A stretch of 64,000 nt of DNA from NCBI RefSeq assembly GCF_000425545.1, contig NZ_AUDQ01000001.1:248001-312000 (forward strand), read 5' to 3'. This DNA is from Sporosarcina ureae DSM 2281. GTDB taxonomy: Bacteria; Bacillota; Bacilli; Bacillales_A; Planococcaceae. The translations under genes were made by a program, and so were the position numbers. The notes under the pieces are model-generated. The model made no database searches. It was not told the DNA's origin and worked only from the letters and a program-made list of their open reading frames with translations. Of this stretch, positions 34,367-42,718 are shown piece after piece; the stretch's first letter is position 1; each line of letters opens with the position of its first letter.

Positions 34367-35143
34367 ATGCAGGAAATTATCTATGAACAGCGGGACGCGG
34401 TAGCGTATGTGACGTTAAACCGACCGGAGTCGATGAATGCGTTTAACTTCCAACTGCTGCTAGAGCTTGGGCAAGTAGTCGAAGGTATTAGAATCGACCC
34501 CGATGTGCGCGCTGTCGTATTTACAGGCAGTGGCGACAGAGCTTTTAGTGTAGGGGCTGATTTGAAAGAGCGGAAGACGTTGACTGAATCGATGGTGCGG
34601 AGGAATCTGAATAAGATTGGCGACGTCTTTACTATGATCGATCAGTTGCCTCAGCCTACGATTGCGGTCATTAATGGCTTTGCGTTTGGTGGCGGTATGG
34701 AACTTGCGCTAGCTTGTGATTTCCGGATTGCGGCAGACAGTGCAGTGATGGGACTGACAGAGACGGGGCTAGCGATAATTCCGGGGGCTGGCGGAACGCA
34801 GCGGTTGCCTCGGTTAATTGGTGAATCAAAAGCGATGGAATTGATATTGACGGCTCGACGCGTGTCGGCCGAAGAAGCGTTGCAGATTGGCATGGTGACG
34901 CAGAAAGCGCCTGTGGATTCATTGGATGAAGTCGTGAATGCGTTTGTGAATTCATTGCTCGCTAACGGGCCGATTGCGATTCAGCAGGCGAAGTTTGCGA
35001 TCAAGCAAGGGATGATGGCCGATTTGCAGACGGGGCTTGCGATCGAGCGTAAGGCGTATGAAATGACGTTGCCTACGGAAGATCGTGTGGAGGCATTGAT
35101 TGCATTTTCGGAGAAGCGGAAGCCTGTGTTTAAGGGGAAGTAA
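34367..35143 (+). CDS. Enoyl-CoA hydratase/isomerase (crotonase) family protein
   Basis: 258 residues from the ATG at 34367 (AAGGAGGCG upstream); the open frame extends over 100 codons further left through repeat DNA and should not be used. Crotonase motifs: VTLNRPESMNAF, AFSVGADLKERK, and the oxyanion-hole plus catalytic-Glu region NGFAFGGGMELALACDFRIA ... ETGLAIIPGAGGTQRLPRL. Both catalytic glutamates appear present, which favours hydratase activity. Substrate unknown. Confidence 0.88.
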   Translation: MQEIIYEQRDAVAYVTLNRPESMNAFNFQLLLELGQVVEGIRIDPDVRAVVFTGSGDRAFSVGADLKERKTLTESMVRRNLNKIGDVFTMIDQLPQPTIAVINGFAFGGGMELALACDFRIAADSAVMGLTETGLAIIPGAGGTQRLPRLIGESKAMELILTARRVSAEEALQIGMVTQKAPVDSLDEVVNAFVNSLLANGPIAIQQAKFAIKQGMMADLQTGLAIERKAYEMTLPTEDRVEALIAFSEKRKPVFKGK

Positions 35144-35159
35144 GTGTTTCTTGGGGATA

Positions 35160-36155
35160 AATTGTGATGGATTGAGCTTTATAGCGTGGTGAATTGGGCG
35201 TTCGATCGGCTTGATAGAGCGGTTGGACGTCTTTATTGAGCGGTTAAATGGTTGGATAGAGCGCTCAAGGTAAAGTATGAGCGGTTAACACAATTGATAG
35301 AGCGCTTGCCTAGCTGGATAGAGCGGATCTCGGCCAACTATGAGCGCGGACCGGCCACTGCCCTTTCTATAAGCACTGAATTCGTCCTAAGCTTCACAGC
35401 GTGATCGATAGAGCGGATAATCATCTTCATTGAGCGGTTAAATGGTCGCATAGAGCGCTCACGGTAAAGTATGAGCGGATACCACGCTAGATAGAGCGGT
35501 AACCCAGCTGCATAGAGCGGATCTCAGCCAACTATGAGCGCGGCCCGACAACCACCCTCTCTATAAGCACTGAATTCGTCCTAAGCTTCACGGCGTGGTC
35601 GATAGAGCGGATAATCGTCTTCATTGAGCGGTTAAACGGTTGCATAGAGCGCTCACGGTAAAGTATGAGCGGTTAACACGATTGATAGAGCGCTTGCCTA
35701 GCTAGATAGAGCGGATCTCGGCCAACTATGAGCGCGGGCCAGCCATTGCCCTTTCTATAAGCAATGAATTCGTGCTAAGCTTCACAGCATGGTCGATAGA
35801 GCGGATGAACGTCCTCATTGAGCGGTTAAATGGTTGCATAGAGCGCTCACGGTAAAGTATGAGCGGATAAGACGCTAGATAGAGCGGTAAACGAGCTGGA
35901 TAGAGCGGATCTCGGCCAACTATGAGCGCGGACCGGCCACTGCCCTTTCTATAAGCAATGAATTCGTCCTAAGCTTCACGGCGTGGTCGATAGAGCGGAT
36001 AATCATCTTCATTGAGCGGTTAAATGGTTAGATAGAGCGCTTACGATAAAGTATGAGCGGATAACACGCTAGATAGAGCGGTAACCAAGCTGGATAGAGC
36101 GGATCTCGGCCAACTATGAGCGCGGCCCGACGACTGTCCTCCCTATAAGCAATGA
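35160..36155. repeat. Array of GAGCG motifs in ~194-bp higher-order units
   Basis: About five tandem copies of a 193-194 bp unit: the AAGCTTCAC block recurs at 35389, 35583, 35777 and 35970. Each unit holds about seven copies of ATAGAGCGG, ATTGAGCGG or TATGAGCGC spaced some 20-22 bp apart, i.e. about two helical turns, then a block CTTTCTATAAGCA-TGAATTCGT. No open reading frame, ribosome binding site or terminator is present. It lies between the crotonase gene and comFB. Confidence 0.9.
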
Positions 36156-36186
36156 AATCCTCCAATAGCGTGAGTTTTCAAAAGAA

Positions 36187-36219
36187 AAAATCCTTCCGAA
36201 TCACTCGGAAGGATTTTTC
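36187..36219 (-). terminator. Terminator overlapping the end of comFB
   Basis: AAAAATCCTTCCGA and TCGGAAGGATTTTT form a long stem with an ATCAC loop. The comFB stop codon (36201-36203) lies in the loop. Confidence 0.85.
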
Positions 36220-36491
36220 ATATTATCGCATCGCGGGTTTTGCCCAACAACTCCAGCAGCCCACGCAACTTTCGTCAAAACGGCAGTAGCCCCTTGACGA
36301 TCCGCTTCATGGACAGCACGGATATACGCACTGTTTGCTTCATCAACGACATATTGAGGTTTGACATTGTTCAACGTCATCGCCAGTACATCATTAAGAC
36401 AATGCTCACACGTACACGGCAAATGCAACTCGTTTTGATATTTGGAAATCACGTCGCGTACCACGACTTCCATAATATTATGCACTTTCAT
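36201..36491 (-). CDS. comFB: Late competence protein ComFB
   Basis: 96 residues: HNIMEVVVRDVI near the N-terminus and the cysteine pair CTCEHCLNDVLAMTLN typical of ComFB, then KPQYVV. In B. subtilis comFB lies between comFA and comFC; here it is separate, about 3.5 kb from comFA. Its role in competence is unclear in all species. The final codons form the upstream arm of the terminator. Confidence 0.87.
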   Translation of the reverse strand: MKVHNIMEVVVRDVISKYQNELHLPCTCEHCLNDVLAMTLNNVKPQYVVDEANSAYIRAVHEADRQGATAVLTKVAWAAGVVGQNPRCDNMKNPSE

Positions 36492-36851
36492 AGTCAGATA
36501 CTCCTTCTAACACAGAGTAGGTAGATATTGGAGATATGAATTACTTGGAAAGTAATCGTTCAATATGTGCTCTATGACTTCAGCACAACTTTCACCTAGT
36601 ATGCCAGTGTATTCTTAATGTCTCCTCCACAATGTACCTAGGGAATGGAGCGGAAGACGGGCGACTCCTGGGGATTAGAGTGATCTTGAGACCCTGGACA
36701 GATGCCTTAATTTCTGCAAAGTACACAGAAATACGGCCAAGCGAACCCTTCGCTGTTCGCTTGGCTCAAGATTGCTCCCCCGGAAAGCGTCCCGTCTGCA
36801 GCCCCATTCCCCAAACCACTAGCCCCAGTCAAGCCTCTGCAAAGTAAAACC
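36492..36851. other. 360-bp gap holding one intergenic hairpin repeat
   Basis: The repeat at 36641-36812 fills half of it; no gene or clear promoter seen in the rest. Confidence 0.5.
36641..36812 (+). repeat. Intergenic hairpin repeat, copy 4 (long form)
   Basis: Conserved ends GGAGCGGAAGACGGGCGACT and CCCGGAAAGCGTCCCGTCTG. The centre is an ~86-nt insert with nested hairpins: CTTGAG...CTCAAG, TTTCTG...CAGAAA and CCAAGCGAAC...GTTCGCTTGG. The insert is nearly identical to that of copy 6. Confidence 0.75.
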
Positions 36852-38297
36852 TTACTTAGAAAGAATAATCTTCTTCTTCAACAACTCTTTACCCGAAATA
36901 CCAGGCTTCGTCATCTCGAACGGATGCAGAATCGTATCCAACTCTTCTTTCGACAAAATATCTTTCTCGATACAAATCTCGCGAATCGACTTGTTCGTTA
37001 ACAACGCCTCTTTCGCAATCTCAGACGCCACTTCATACCCGACGTGCGGATTGATTGCCGTGATGATCCCAATACTCTTCTCCACATACTCATTCAAGTG
37101 CTCAACGTTTGCAGTGATTCCATCTAAACAGTAATCGCGGAATGCGCCGAAGACGTTCGTCATGATTTTCAATGACTGTAGCAAATTGAACACTAACACT
37201 GGCTCCATAACGTTTAATTCGAACTGCCCCGCTTCAGATGCCAATGCGATCGTCATATCGTTACCGACTACTTGGAACGAAACCTGATTCATCACTTCTG
37301 CCATAACCGGGTTCACTTTTCCTGGCATAATAGAAGATCCTGGCTGTCTTGCAGGTAATGCAATTTCAGATAGACCTGTACGTGGACCAGACGCCATCAA
37401 GCGTAAGTCATTACAAATTTTAGACTGGTTCAGCATCGTGCCGCGTAGTGCTGCAGATACTTGAACGTACGAATCTGTGTTTTGTGTTGCGTCTACTAAA
37501 TGCGTTGAAGACTTTAATTCGAAACCACTGTTTTCTGACAGATAGCTCGCTACTTTTTTGATATACAGTGGGTCTGCGTTCAAGCCTGTTCCGACCGCTG
37601 TTGCACCCATATTGATTTCATATAAATAAACACGTGATACACGAACGCGTTCGATGTCGCGGCGTAGTACCATTGCGTACGCTTCGAATTCTTGTCCAAG
37701 ACGAATTGGAACCGCGTCTTGTAAGTGTGTACGGCCCATTTTCAAGACCGATTGGAACTCGATAGACTTTTTTAAGTAGGTTTTATGAAGGGATTCCATA
37801 ACACCGAGTAATTTATCTACTTTCATTAATGTAGCGATATGAATCGCAGTCGGGAACGCGTCATTTGTCGACTGCGCCATGTTGACATGCGTATTCGGGC
37901 TAATAATGTCGTATTCGCCTTTTTTGTGACCGAGAATTTCGAGTGCACGGTTGGCGATGACTTCGTTTGCGTTCATATTTACTGACGTTCCTGCTCCCCC
38001 TTGGATTGGGTCGACGAGGAACTGGTCGCGCAATGCGCCATTGATGACTTCTTCAGATGCCTTAATAATCGCTTCTGCAAGAGTAGCGTCCAATTGACCA
38101 ATGTCGCGGTTAGCTTGTGCTGCAGATTTTTTGACGATTGCAATCGCACGAATTAAGTCGCGGTTGACGCGGTAGCCCGTGATGGGGAAGTTTTCTGCTG
38201 CGCGTAATGTTTGTATACCATAATACGCGTCTTGTGGCACCTTCTTCTCTCCGATAAAATCCGACTCTATTCTGTACAGTAATTGTTCTTCCATCAT
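36852..38297 (-). CDS. aspA: Aspartate ammonia-lyase
   Basis: 481 residues of the fumarase/aspartase superfamily. The signature GSSIMPGKVNPVMAEV carries the catalytic Ser; THVNMAQSTNDAFPTA and GRTHLQDAVPIRLGQEF are the other conserved regions, and the N-terminal GEKKVPQDAYYGIQTLRA is aspartase-like. It converts L-aspartate to fumarate and ammonia. AGAGGT precedes the ATG pair at 38297/38294. No asparaginase gene is beside it. Confidence 0.92.
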   Translation of the reverse strand: MMEEQLLYRIESDFIGEKKVPQDAYYGIQTLRAAENFPITGYRVNRDLIRAIAIVKKSAAQANRDIGQLDATLAEAIIKASEEVINGALRDQFLVDPIQGGAGTSVNMNANEVIANRALEILGHKKGEYDIISPNTHVNMAQSTNDAFPTAIHIATLMKVDKLLGVMESLHKTYLKKSIEFQSVLKMGRTHLQDAVPIRLGQEFEAYAMVLRRDIERVRVSRVYLYEINMGATAVGTGLNADPLYIKKVASYLSENSGFELKSSTHLVDATQNTDSYVQVSAALRGTMLNQSKICNDLRLMASGPRTGLSEIALPARQPGSSIMPGKVNPVMAEVMNQVSFQVVGNDMTIALASEAGQFELNVMEPVLVFNLLQSLKIMTNVFGAFRDYCLDGITANVEHLNEYVEKSIGIITAINPHVGYEVASEIAKEALLTNKSIREICIEKDILSKEELDTILHPFEMTKPGISGKELLKKKIILSK

Positions 38298-38400
38298 GCA
38301 GAACCTCTTCTCAAGTAGTTTTTATAAGTTTAATTCGTATCCCATTATACACACAATATGGTCCATGTATAGCCGTTCGGGCATACAAATTCATCTTACC

Positions 38401-40371
38401 TTATAGATAACGTTTAAACCACCCGGTAATCTCTTCTAATCTCGCAATTCGTAGGTTTGGTTTCCCTGTTCTTGACATATTATGATCGGATTCGGGGAAG
38501 CGCACAAATTCTGTCTCTTTGCCTAAATCTTTTAATGTAATAAAGAGTTGTTCCGCTTGCTCGATCGGACAAACGAAATCTCGTTCTGCATGAAGGATCA
38601 ATAGAGGTGTCTCGATATTCTCCGCATATTTTAATGGCGACTGCTTCCATAGCGTATCGACATCTGTCATCCCTGCTTTTAAATGCCAGTCGGTGAAGTA
38701 ATAGCCGATATTCGATACACCGAAGAAGCTGACCCAGTTGCTGATAGAACGTTGTGTGACGGCTGCTTTGAAACGATTCGTATGCCCAACAATCCAGTTT
38801 GTCATGAAGCCACCGTAGCTACCGCCCGTTACGCCAAGGCGCGTTTCATCGATCCAGCTTTCGGTTTTCAACACTTCATCTAGCCCTGCCATAATGTCTT
38901 CATATCCACCGCCACCGTAATCGCCACGCACCGCGTCAACAAATGCTTGACTGTAACCGTGACTACCACGCGGATTGAGATAGAGAACACCGTAACCTTG
39001 CGCCGCTAGCACTTGCATCTCATGGAAATACGTATAACCGTACATCGCATGCGGTCCGCCATGAATTTCCACAATGAGCGGATACGTTTTACCTTCTGTA
39101 AATTTCGTTGGCTTCATGAGCCACCCTTGAATATTTTCATTACCATTCGTATAATAAATCGTTTCGGGTTCAACTAACTCCACTTTCTTCAACCAACCTT
39201 CGTTGAATGAAGTCAATTTTGTCCGTTCGCCCGTCGCAATCGTTTGGCGATACAGTTCTCCAGGATTCGTCATTGTGCTTACGGTGAGCAATGCGAATTC
39301 AGCGTCTTTCGCAACGTCATAACCATAAACATGTTCTTCTTCACCAGTCGCAGGATAAATCGCACCGTCAAGTGTAGCCGCATATAAACGTACTTCCCCC
39401 ATACTCGATAATTGGAAATACAGTTGCTCGTCTTCTGTCCAAACTACACCAGGCGCAATCGTTTGTTGCAAGTGATCGGAAATACTTTCGTCCCCGATCG
39501 GTGCATCAATCCCCGCTGTTAGATTCATCGCCTGACCATTCGTTTGATCATAGACGAAGACATCTGCCTGCGTGACGTTTTGGAACGTCATGTCATATCC
39601 TGTATACGCGATATAGCGGTCGTCTTTAGAGAAAGCGACATTGCCGAAAAAGCCTTGTTCATCGAGAATGACGGTCTCTTTTTTCGTTTCAATATCCACT
39701 AGTACTAACGGAACACTGAAGTCATGATCCGTCTGCGCGTTGCGATTGACACCGATGACCAATTGCTTGCCGTCATGCGAAACCGCTTCTAATGAATGAT
39801 CAAATGGTTCCTTTGTGAAATTACAAACAGTGCACGTGGCCACATCGACATAGCCAATTTGTGTATATTGATCTTGTGGTAATACACCGATGAAGTCTTC
39901 TTTGTATTTCATTTTCGTCACACGGATTGGTTGTGGGAATCGTTCTTGCTTCTGTACCGTAGTACAAAATGTTTCGCCTGTTTTCAGCTTGCCCGTAAAC
40001 CAGATTTTCTTGCCGCACGCTGACCATTCAAATGAATCAATCGCTTCTTTACAGTCCGTCAGCGCACGTGCTTCCCCGCCCGCTTTCTGTATAATATACA
40101 GTTGATTCGTTTCATTTCGATTCGATAAAAACGCTACTTGCTTACCATCGGGAGACCATTTCGGCGCACTCACTCGTTGCTTGCCATATGTCCACCGCGT
40201 TACCTCACCCGTCTGTAAATCGATATGATGGATGGCTGAATGATACGCATTATCCTCTTTATTTAATTCCGTCACCGTACACACCGCTTCTCGATCGTTA
40301 GGTGCCAACACCGGATTCGTTACCGACTTCGTTTCAAATAAATCGTCCATCGTTACACATCGTTTATTCAT
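38401..40371 (-). CDS. S9-family prolyl oligopeptidase-like serine peptidase (YuxL-like)
   Basis: 656 residues. N-terminal beta-propeller repeats (WSPDGKQVAFLSNRNE, YIAYTGYDM) and a C-terminal alpha/beta hydrolase with Ser518 in GGSYGGFM, Asp598 in HAERDFVCP and His630 in PESDHNMS. EIHGGPHAMYG is the oxyanion loop. No signal peptide, so cytoplasmic. It should cleave short peptides or acyl-peptides. AGGAGGGG is 5 nt before the ATG. Confidence 0.9.
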   Translation of the reverse strand: MNKRCVTMDDLFETKSVTNPVLAPNDREAVCTVTELNKEDNAYHSAIHHIDLQTGEVTRWTYGKQRVSAPKWSPDGKQVAFLSNRNETNQLYIIQKAGGEARALTDCKEAIDSFEWSACGKKIWFTGKLKTGETFCTTVQKQERFPQPIRVTKMKYKEDFIGVLPQDQYTQIGYVDVATCTVCNFTKEPFDHSLEAVSHDGKQLVIGVNRNAQTDHDFSVPLVLVDIETKKETVILDEQGFFGNVAFSKDDRYIAYTGYDMTFQNVTQADVFVYDQTNGQAMNLTAGIDAPIGDESISDHLQQTIAPGVVWTEDEQLYFQLSSMGEVRLYAATLDGAIYPATGEEEHVYGYDVAKDAEFALLTVSTMTNPGELYRQTIATGERTKLTSFNEGWLKKVELVEPETIYYTNGNENIQGWLMKPTKFTEGKTYPLIVEIHGGPHAMYGYTYFHEMQVLAAQGYGVLYLNPRGSHGYSQAFVDAVRGDYGGGGYEDIMAGLDEVLKTESWIDETRLGVTGGSYGGFMTNWIVGHTNRFKAAVTQRSISNWVSFFGVSNIGYYFTDWHLKAGMTDVDTLWKQSPLKYAENIETPLLILHAERDFVCPIEQAEQLFITLKDLGKETEFVRFPESDHNMSRTGKPNLRIARLEEITGWFKRYL

Positions 40372-40444
40372 CTAACCCCTCCTATTTTCTTACTTTTCTC
40401 TCTAAACCATAACAAGACCGCACTTGCTTTGGCAATACATGCGT

Positions 40445-40484
40445 AAAAAAACGAGTGACGGGCTATCATTCCCCATCACTCGTT
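40445..40484 (-). terminator. Terminator after the acyl-CoA ligase gene
   Basis: AACGAGTGATGGGG and CCCGTCACTCGTTTTTT form a long stem with a T run on the minus strand. Confidence 0.8.
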
Positions 40485-40494
40485 CCTATGATCT

Positions 40495-42048
40495 TTAACT
40501 TTTAACTTGATCTTTCAATGAACGTCTCAAAATTTTACCTGTCGTATTTTTCGGCAACTCGTCTAGAAACTCAATCGATTTCGGTACTTTATACTTCACG
40601 AGACGCTTCGCACAAAATTCATGCAGCGATTGTTCCGTAGCATCCGAACCTTCCTTCAACACAACATAGGCTTGTACTTCTTCACCGAAGTTCGTGTCTG
40701 GTACGCCAACGACTGCGGCTTCCACAATATCGTGGTGGCTAAACAGCACTTCCTCTACTTCTCGAGGATACACGTTAAATCCGCCGACGATAATCATATC
40801 TTTCTTACGGTCTACGATATAAAAGTAACCGTTTTCATCTTGTCGCGCCAAGTCGCCTGTATAGAGCCAACCGTCACGAAGTGCAGCTGCAGTTTCTTCA
40901 GGCATTTTATAATACCCTTTCATGACGTTCGGCCCGCGTACGATTAATTCACCGACGTGATTGTCAGGAACCTCTTCGCCCATTTCATCGACCACTTTAT
41001 TTTCGACATTCATAATATTTGTTCCGATTGATCCAGGAACACGCTCACGATCTAACGGATTGAAACACGTAACCGGTGAGGCTTCAGATAAGCCATAACC
41101 TTCCGAAACCCGCACATTAAATTTCTCTTCAAAGTTATGAAGCAAGGAGACAGGCAGTGAGGATCCACCTGAAATCGCTAGTCTAATGGACTCGAAGTCT
41201 TCTGTTTTACCTTCCGGATATTGATAGAGGAAGTTATACATAGTAGGAACGCCCGCAAATACTGTCGCCTTCTGCTCGCGAATCATTTGGAATATCTCGC
41301 CCGGGCTAAAGCGTGGTTCAAGTAAAATAGTGGCGCCTTTCACGAGTGGTGCATTCGCTACAACCGTTAATGCGAATACATGGAATAAAGGCAATGTCGC
41401 TACGATTTTATCATTCTCGGAGAAACCTAAATAGTCCCCTACGTCACGCGCATTCGAGTAAATATTCTTATGTGTTAACATCGCACCTTTAGGATGTCCA
41501 GTCGTTCCAGACGTATAAAGAATGATAGCGCTTTCATCTTCGTCAACTTCAACCGCTTCCGTCATCGGTTTAGATTTCTTAATGAGCATGCTAAATGAAT
41601 GCACTTTTTCCTTCACCGCTTCGTTCAGCGTACCTAACTTCTGTCCTGCATCTGGACTCATTTCACAGATGACATAGTTCTCAATCGTCGGGAATGACTG
41701 GCTTGCTACTTCTACCAGTGGCAGTAATGGATCGATCGCAATAACGGCTTTGGCATCACTGTTTTCTAGAATGTATGAAATTTCGTCAGGTGTATAGAGC
41801 GGATTGATCGGCACAGCTGTCGCTCCGATCCGCATAGTGGCATAGAGTGAGATCAAGTAGTGCGGCGTGTTGCCGAGTAAGAATGCGACTTTGTCCCCTT
41901 TATTGACCCCTAGGTTTTGTAGTGCGTTGGCGAACATGGATACGGACATATCAAACTGTGCGTACGTCGTGTCTTTCCCCATGAAGTGGTAGGCGATTTT
42001 ACTTGGCTTGCTCTGTGCGGTTTGCTGAACACTAGAAACTAAATTCAT
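40495..42048 (-). CDS. lcfB: Long-chain acyl-CoA synthetase, LcfB/YhfL-like
   Basis: 517 residues of the AMP-forming ligase family. The P-loop is YTSGTTGHPKGAM, followed by GYGLSEASPV, WLYTGDLA, the hinge DRKKDMIIVGGFNVYP and the catalytic Lys in PKNTTGKILRR. N-terminal similarity to B. subtilis YhfL (MNLVSxxxxTA, GNTPHYLI, VPINPLYTPDEI) is strong. It activates fatty acids to acyl-CoA. Several neighbours also map near yhfL in B. subtilis. Confidence 0.87.
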   Translation of the reverse strand: MNLVSSVQQTAQSKPSKIAYHFMGKDTTYAQFDMSVSMFANALQNLGVNKGDKVAFLLGNTPHYLISLYATMRIGATAVPINPLYTPDEISYILENSDAKAVIAIDPLLPLVEVASQSFPTIENYVICEMSPDAGQKLGTLNEAVKEKVHSFSMLIKKSKPMTEAVEVDEDESAIILYTSGTTGHPKGAMLTHKNIYSNARDVGDYLGFSENDKIVATLPLFHVFALTVVANAPLVKGATILLEPRFSPGEIFQMIREQKATVFAGVPTMYNFLYQYPEGKTEDFESIRLAISGGSSLPVSLLHNFEEKFNVRVSEGYGLSEASPVTCFNPLDRERVPGSIGTNIMNVENKVVDEMGEEVPDNHVGELIVRGPNVMKGYYKMPEETAAALRDGWLYTGDLARQDENGYFYIVDRKKDMIIVGGFNVYPREVEEVLFSHHDIVEAAVVGVPDTNFGEEVQAYVVLKEGSDATEQSLHEFCAKRLVKYKVPKSIEFLDELPKNTTGKILRRSLKDQVKS

Positions 42049-42187
42049 GCTTTCATCTCCCTAACAAGTGAATGAATAACCATTCAGTAATTCGTTAATT
42101 ATACTGATAAAACAATTAATTGGCAAGAGTTTACTGGGAATTTTGTTATTTTAGTTTATTAGGATAGGCTGGATGGGCTAAAGGGTT

Positions 42188-42313
42188 AGGGATTTGCGCT
42201 CTAGGCGGACGCGTTCTGGAGGGCACGCGGTGAGCCCTCTAGTCGCTACGCTCCTTTATCGGTCTCACCTGTCGTGCTGATCCTCCCAGAGTCGCCGCCT
42301 GCCGCTCCAATCC
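42188..42313 (-). repeat. Intergenic hairpin repeat, copy 5
   Basis: Minus-strand start GGATTGGAGCGGCAGGCGGC, GGGAGGATCAGC, central stem AGGTGAGACC / GGGCTCACC-like, and end GCGTCCGCCTAGAGCGC. Confidence 0.7.
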
Positions 42314-42497
42314 CTTGCAATCTTAGTGGGTGATACTTATTGTTGTGCATTGAAGTTTGGCTAGTATTCAGTGAATAACTGAAACATGAATTAGAATTAA
42401 ACTTGAACTTGAACTTGAACTACATAAAGTGTAAAGACAACAACAGTTCATACACAATCTACAATGATTGACCTACGTACCTCCACTATAAACGTAG

Positions 42498-42671
42498 GAT
42501 TGAAGCGGAAGCTGGGGCGACTCCGAGAGGATCAGCGTGCGCCTTGAGAACCTGGACAGATGCCTTAATTTCTGCAAAGTACACAGAAATACGGCAAAGC
42601 GAACCCTTCGCTGTTCGCTTGGCTCAAGCCACGCCCTCCGGAAAGCGTCCCCAGCTGGAGCTTCAATCCCC
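42498..42671 (+). repeat. Intergenic hairpin repeat, copy 6 (long form)
   Basis: Ends GGATTGAAGCGGAAGCTGGG and CCGGAAAGCGTCCCCAGCTG; the ~86-nt centre is nearly identical to that of copy 4. Confidence 0.75.
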
Positions 42672-42718
42672 TTGCACCCACCATGCACCTCTCCGTTCAT
42701 AAGAAAAGACACCCCTCC

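Larger units (their letters stand above)
42049..42718. other. 670-bp gap with two intergenic hairpin repeats
   Basis: Copies 5 (minus) and 6 (plus) of the repeat family lie head to tail-inverted around an AT-rich core. No gene supported. Confidence 0.55.

Noticed and set aside
35160-36155. CRISPR array
   Set aside because: The repeats are short degenerate motifs with near-identical stretches between higher-order units; there are no uniform ~30-bp repeats with unique spacers and no cas genes.
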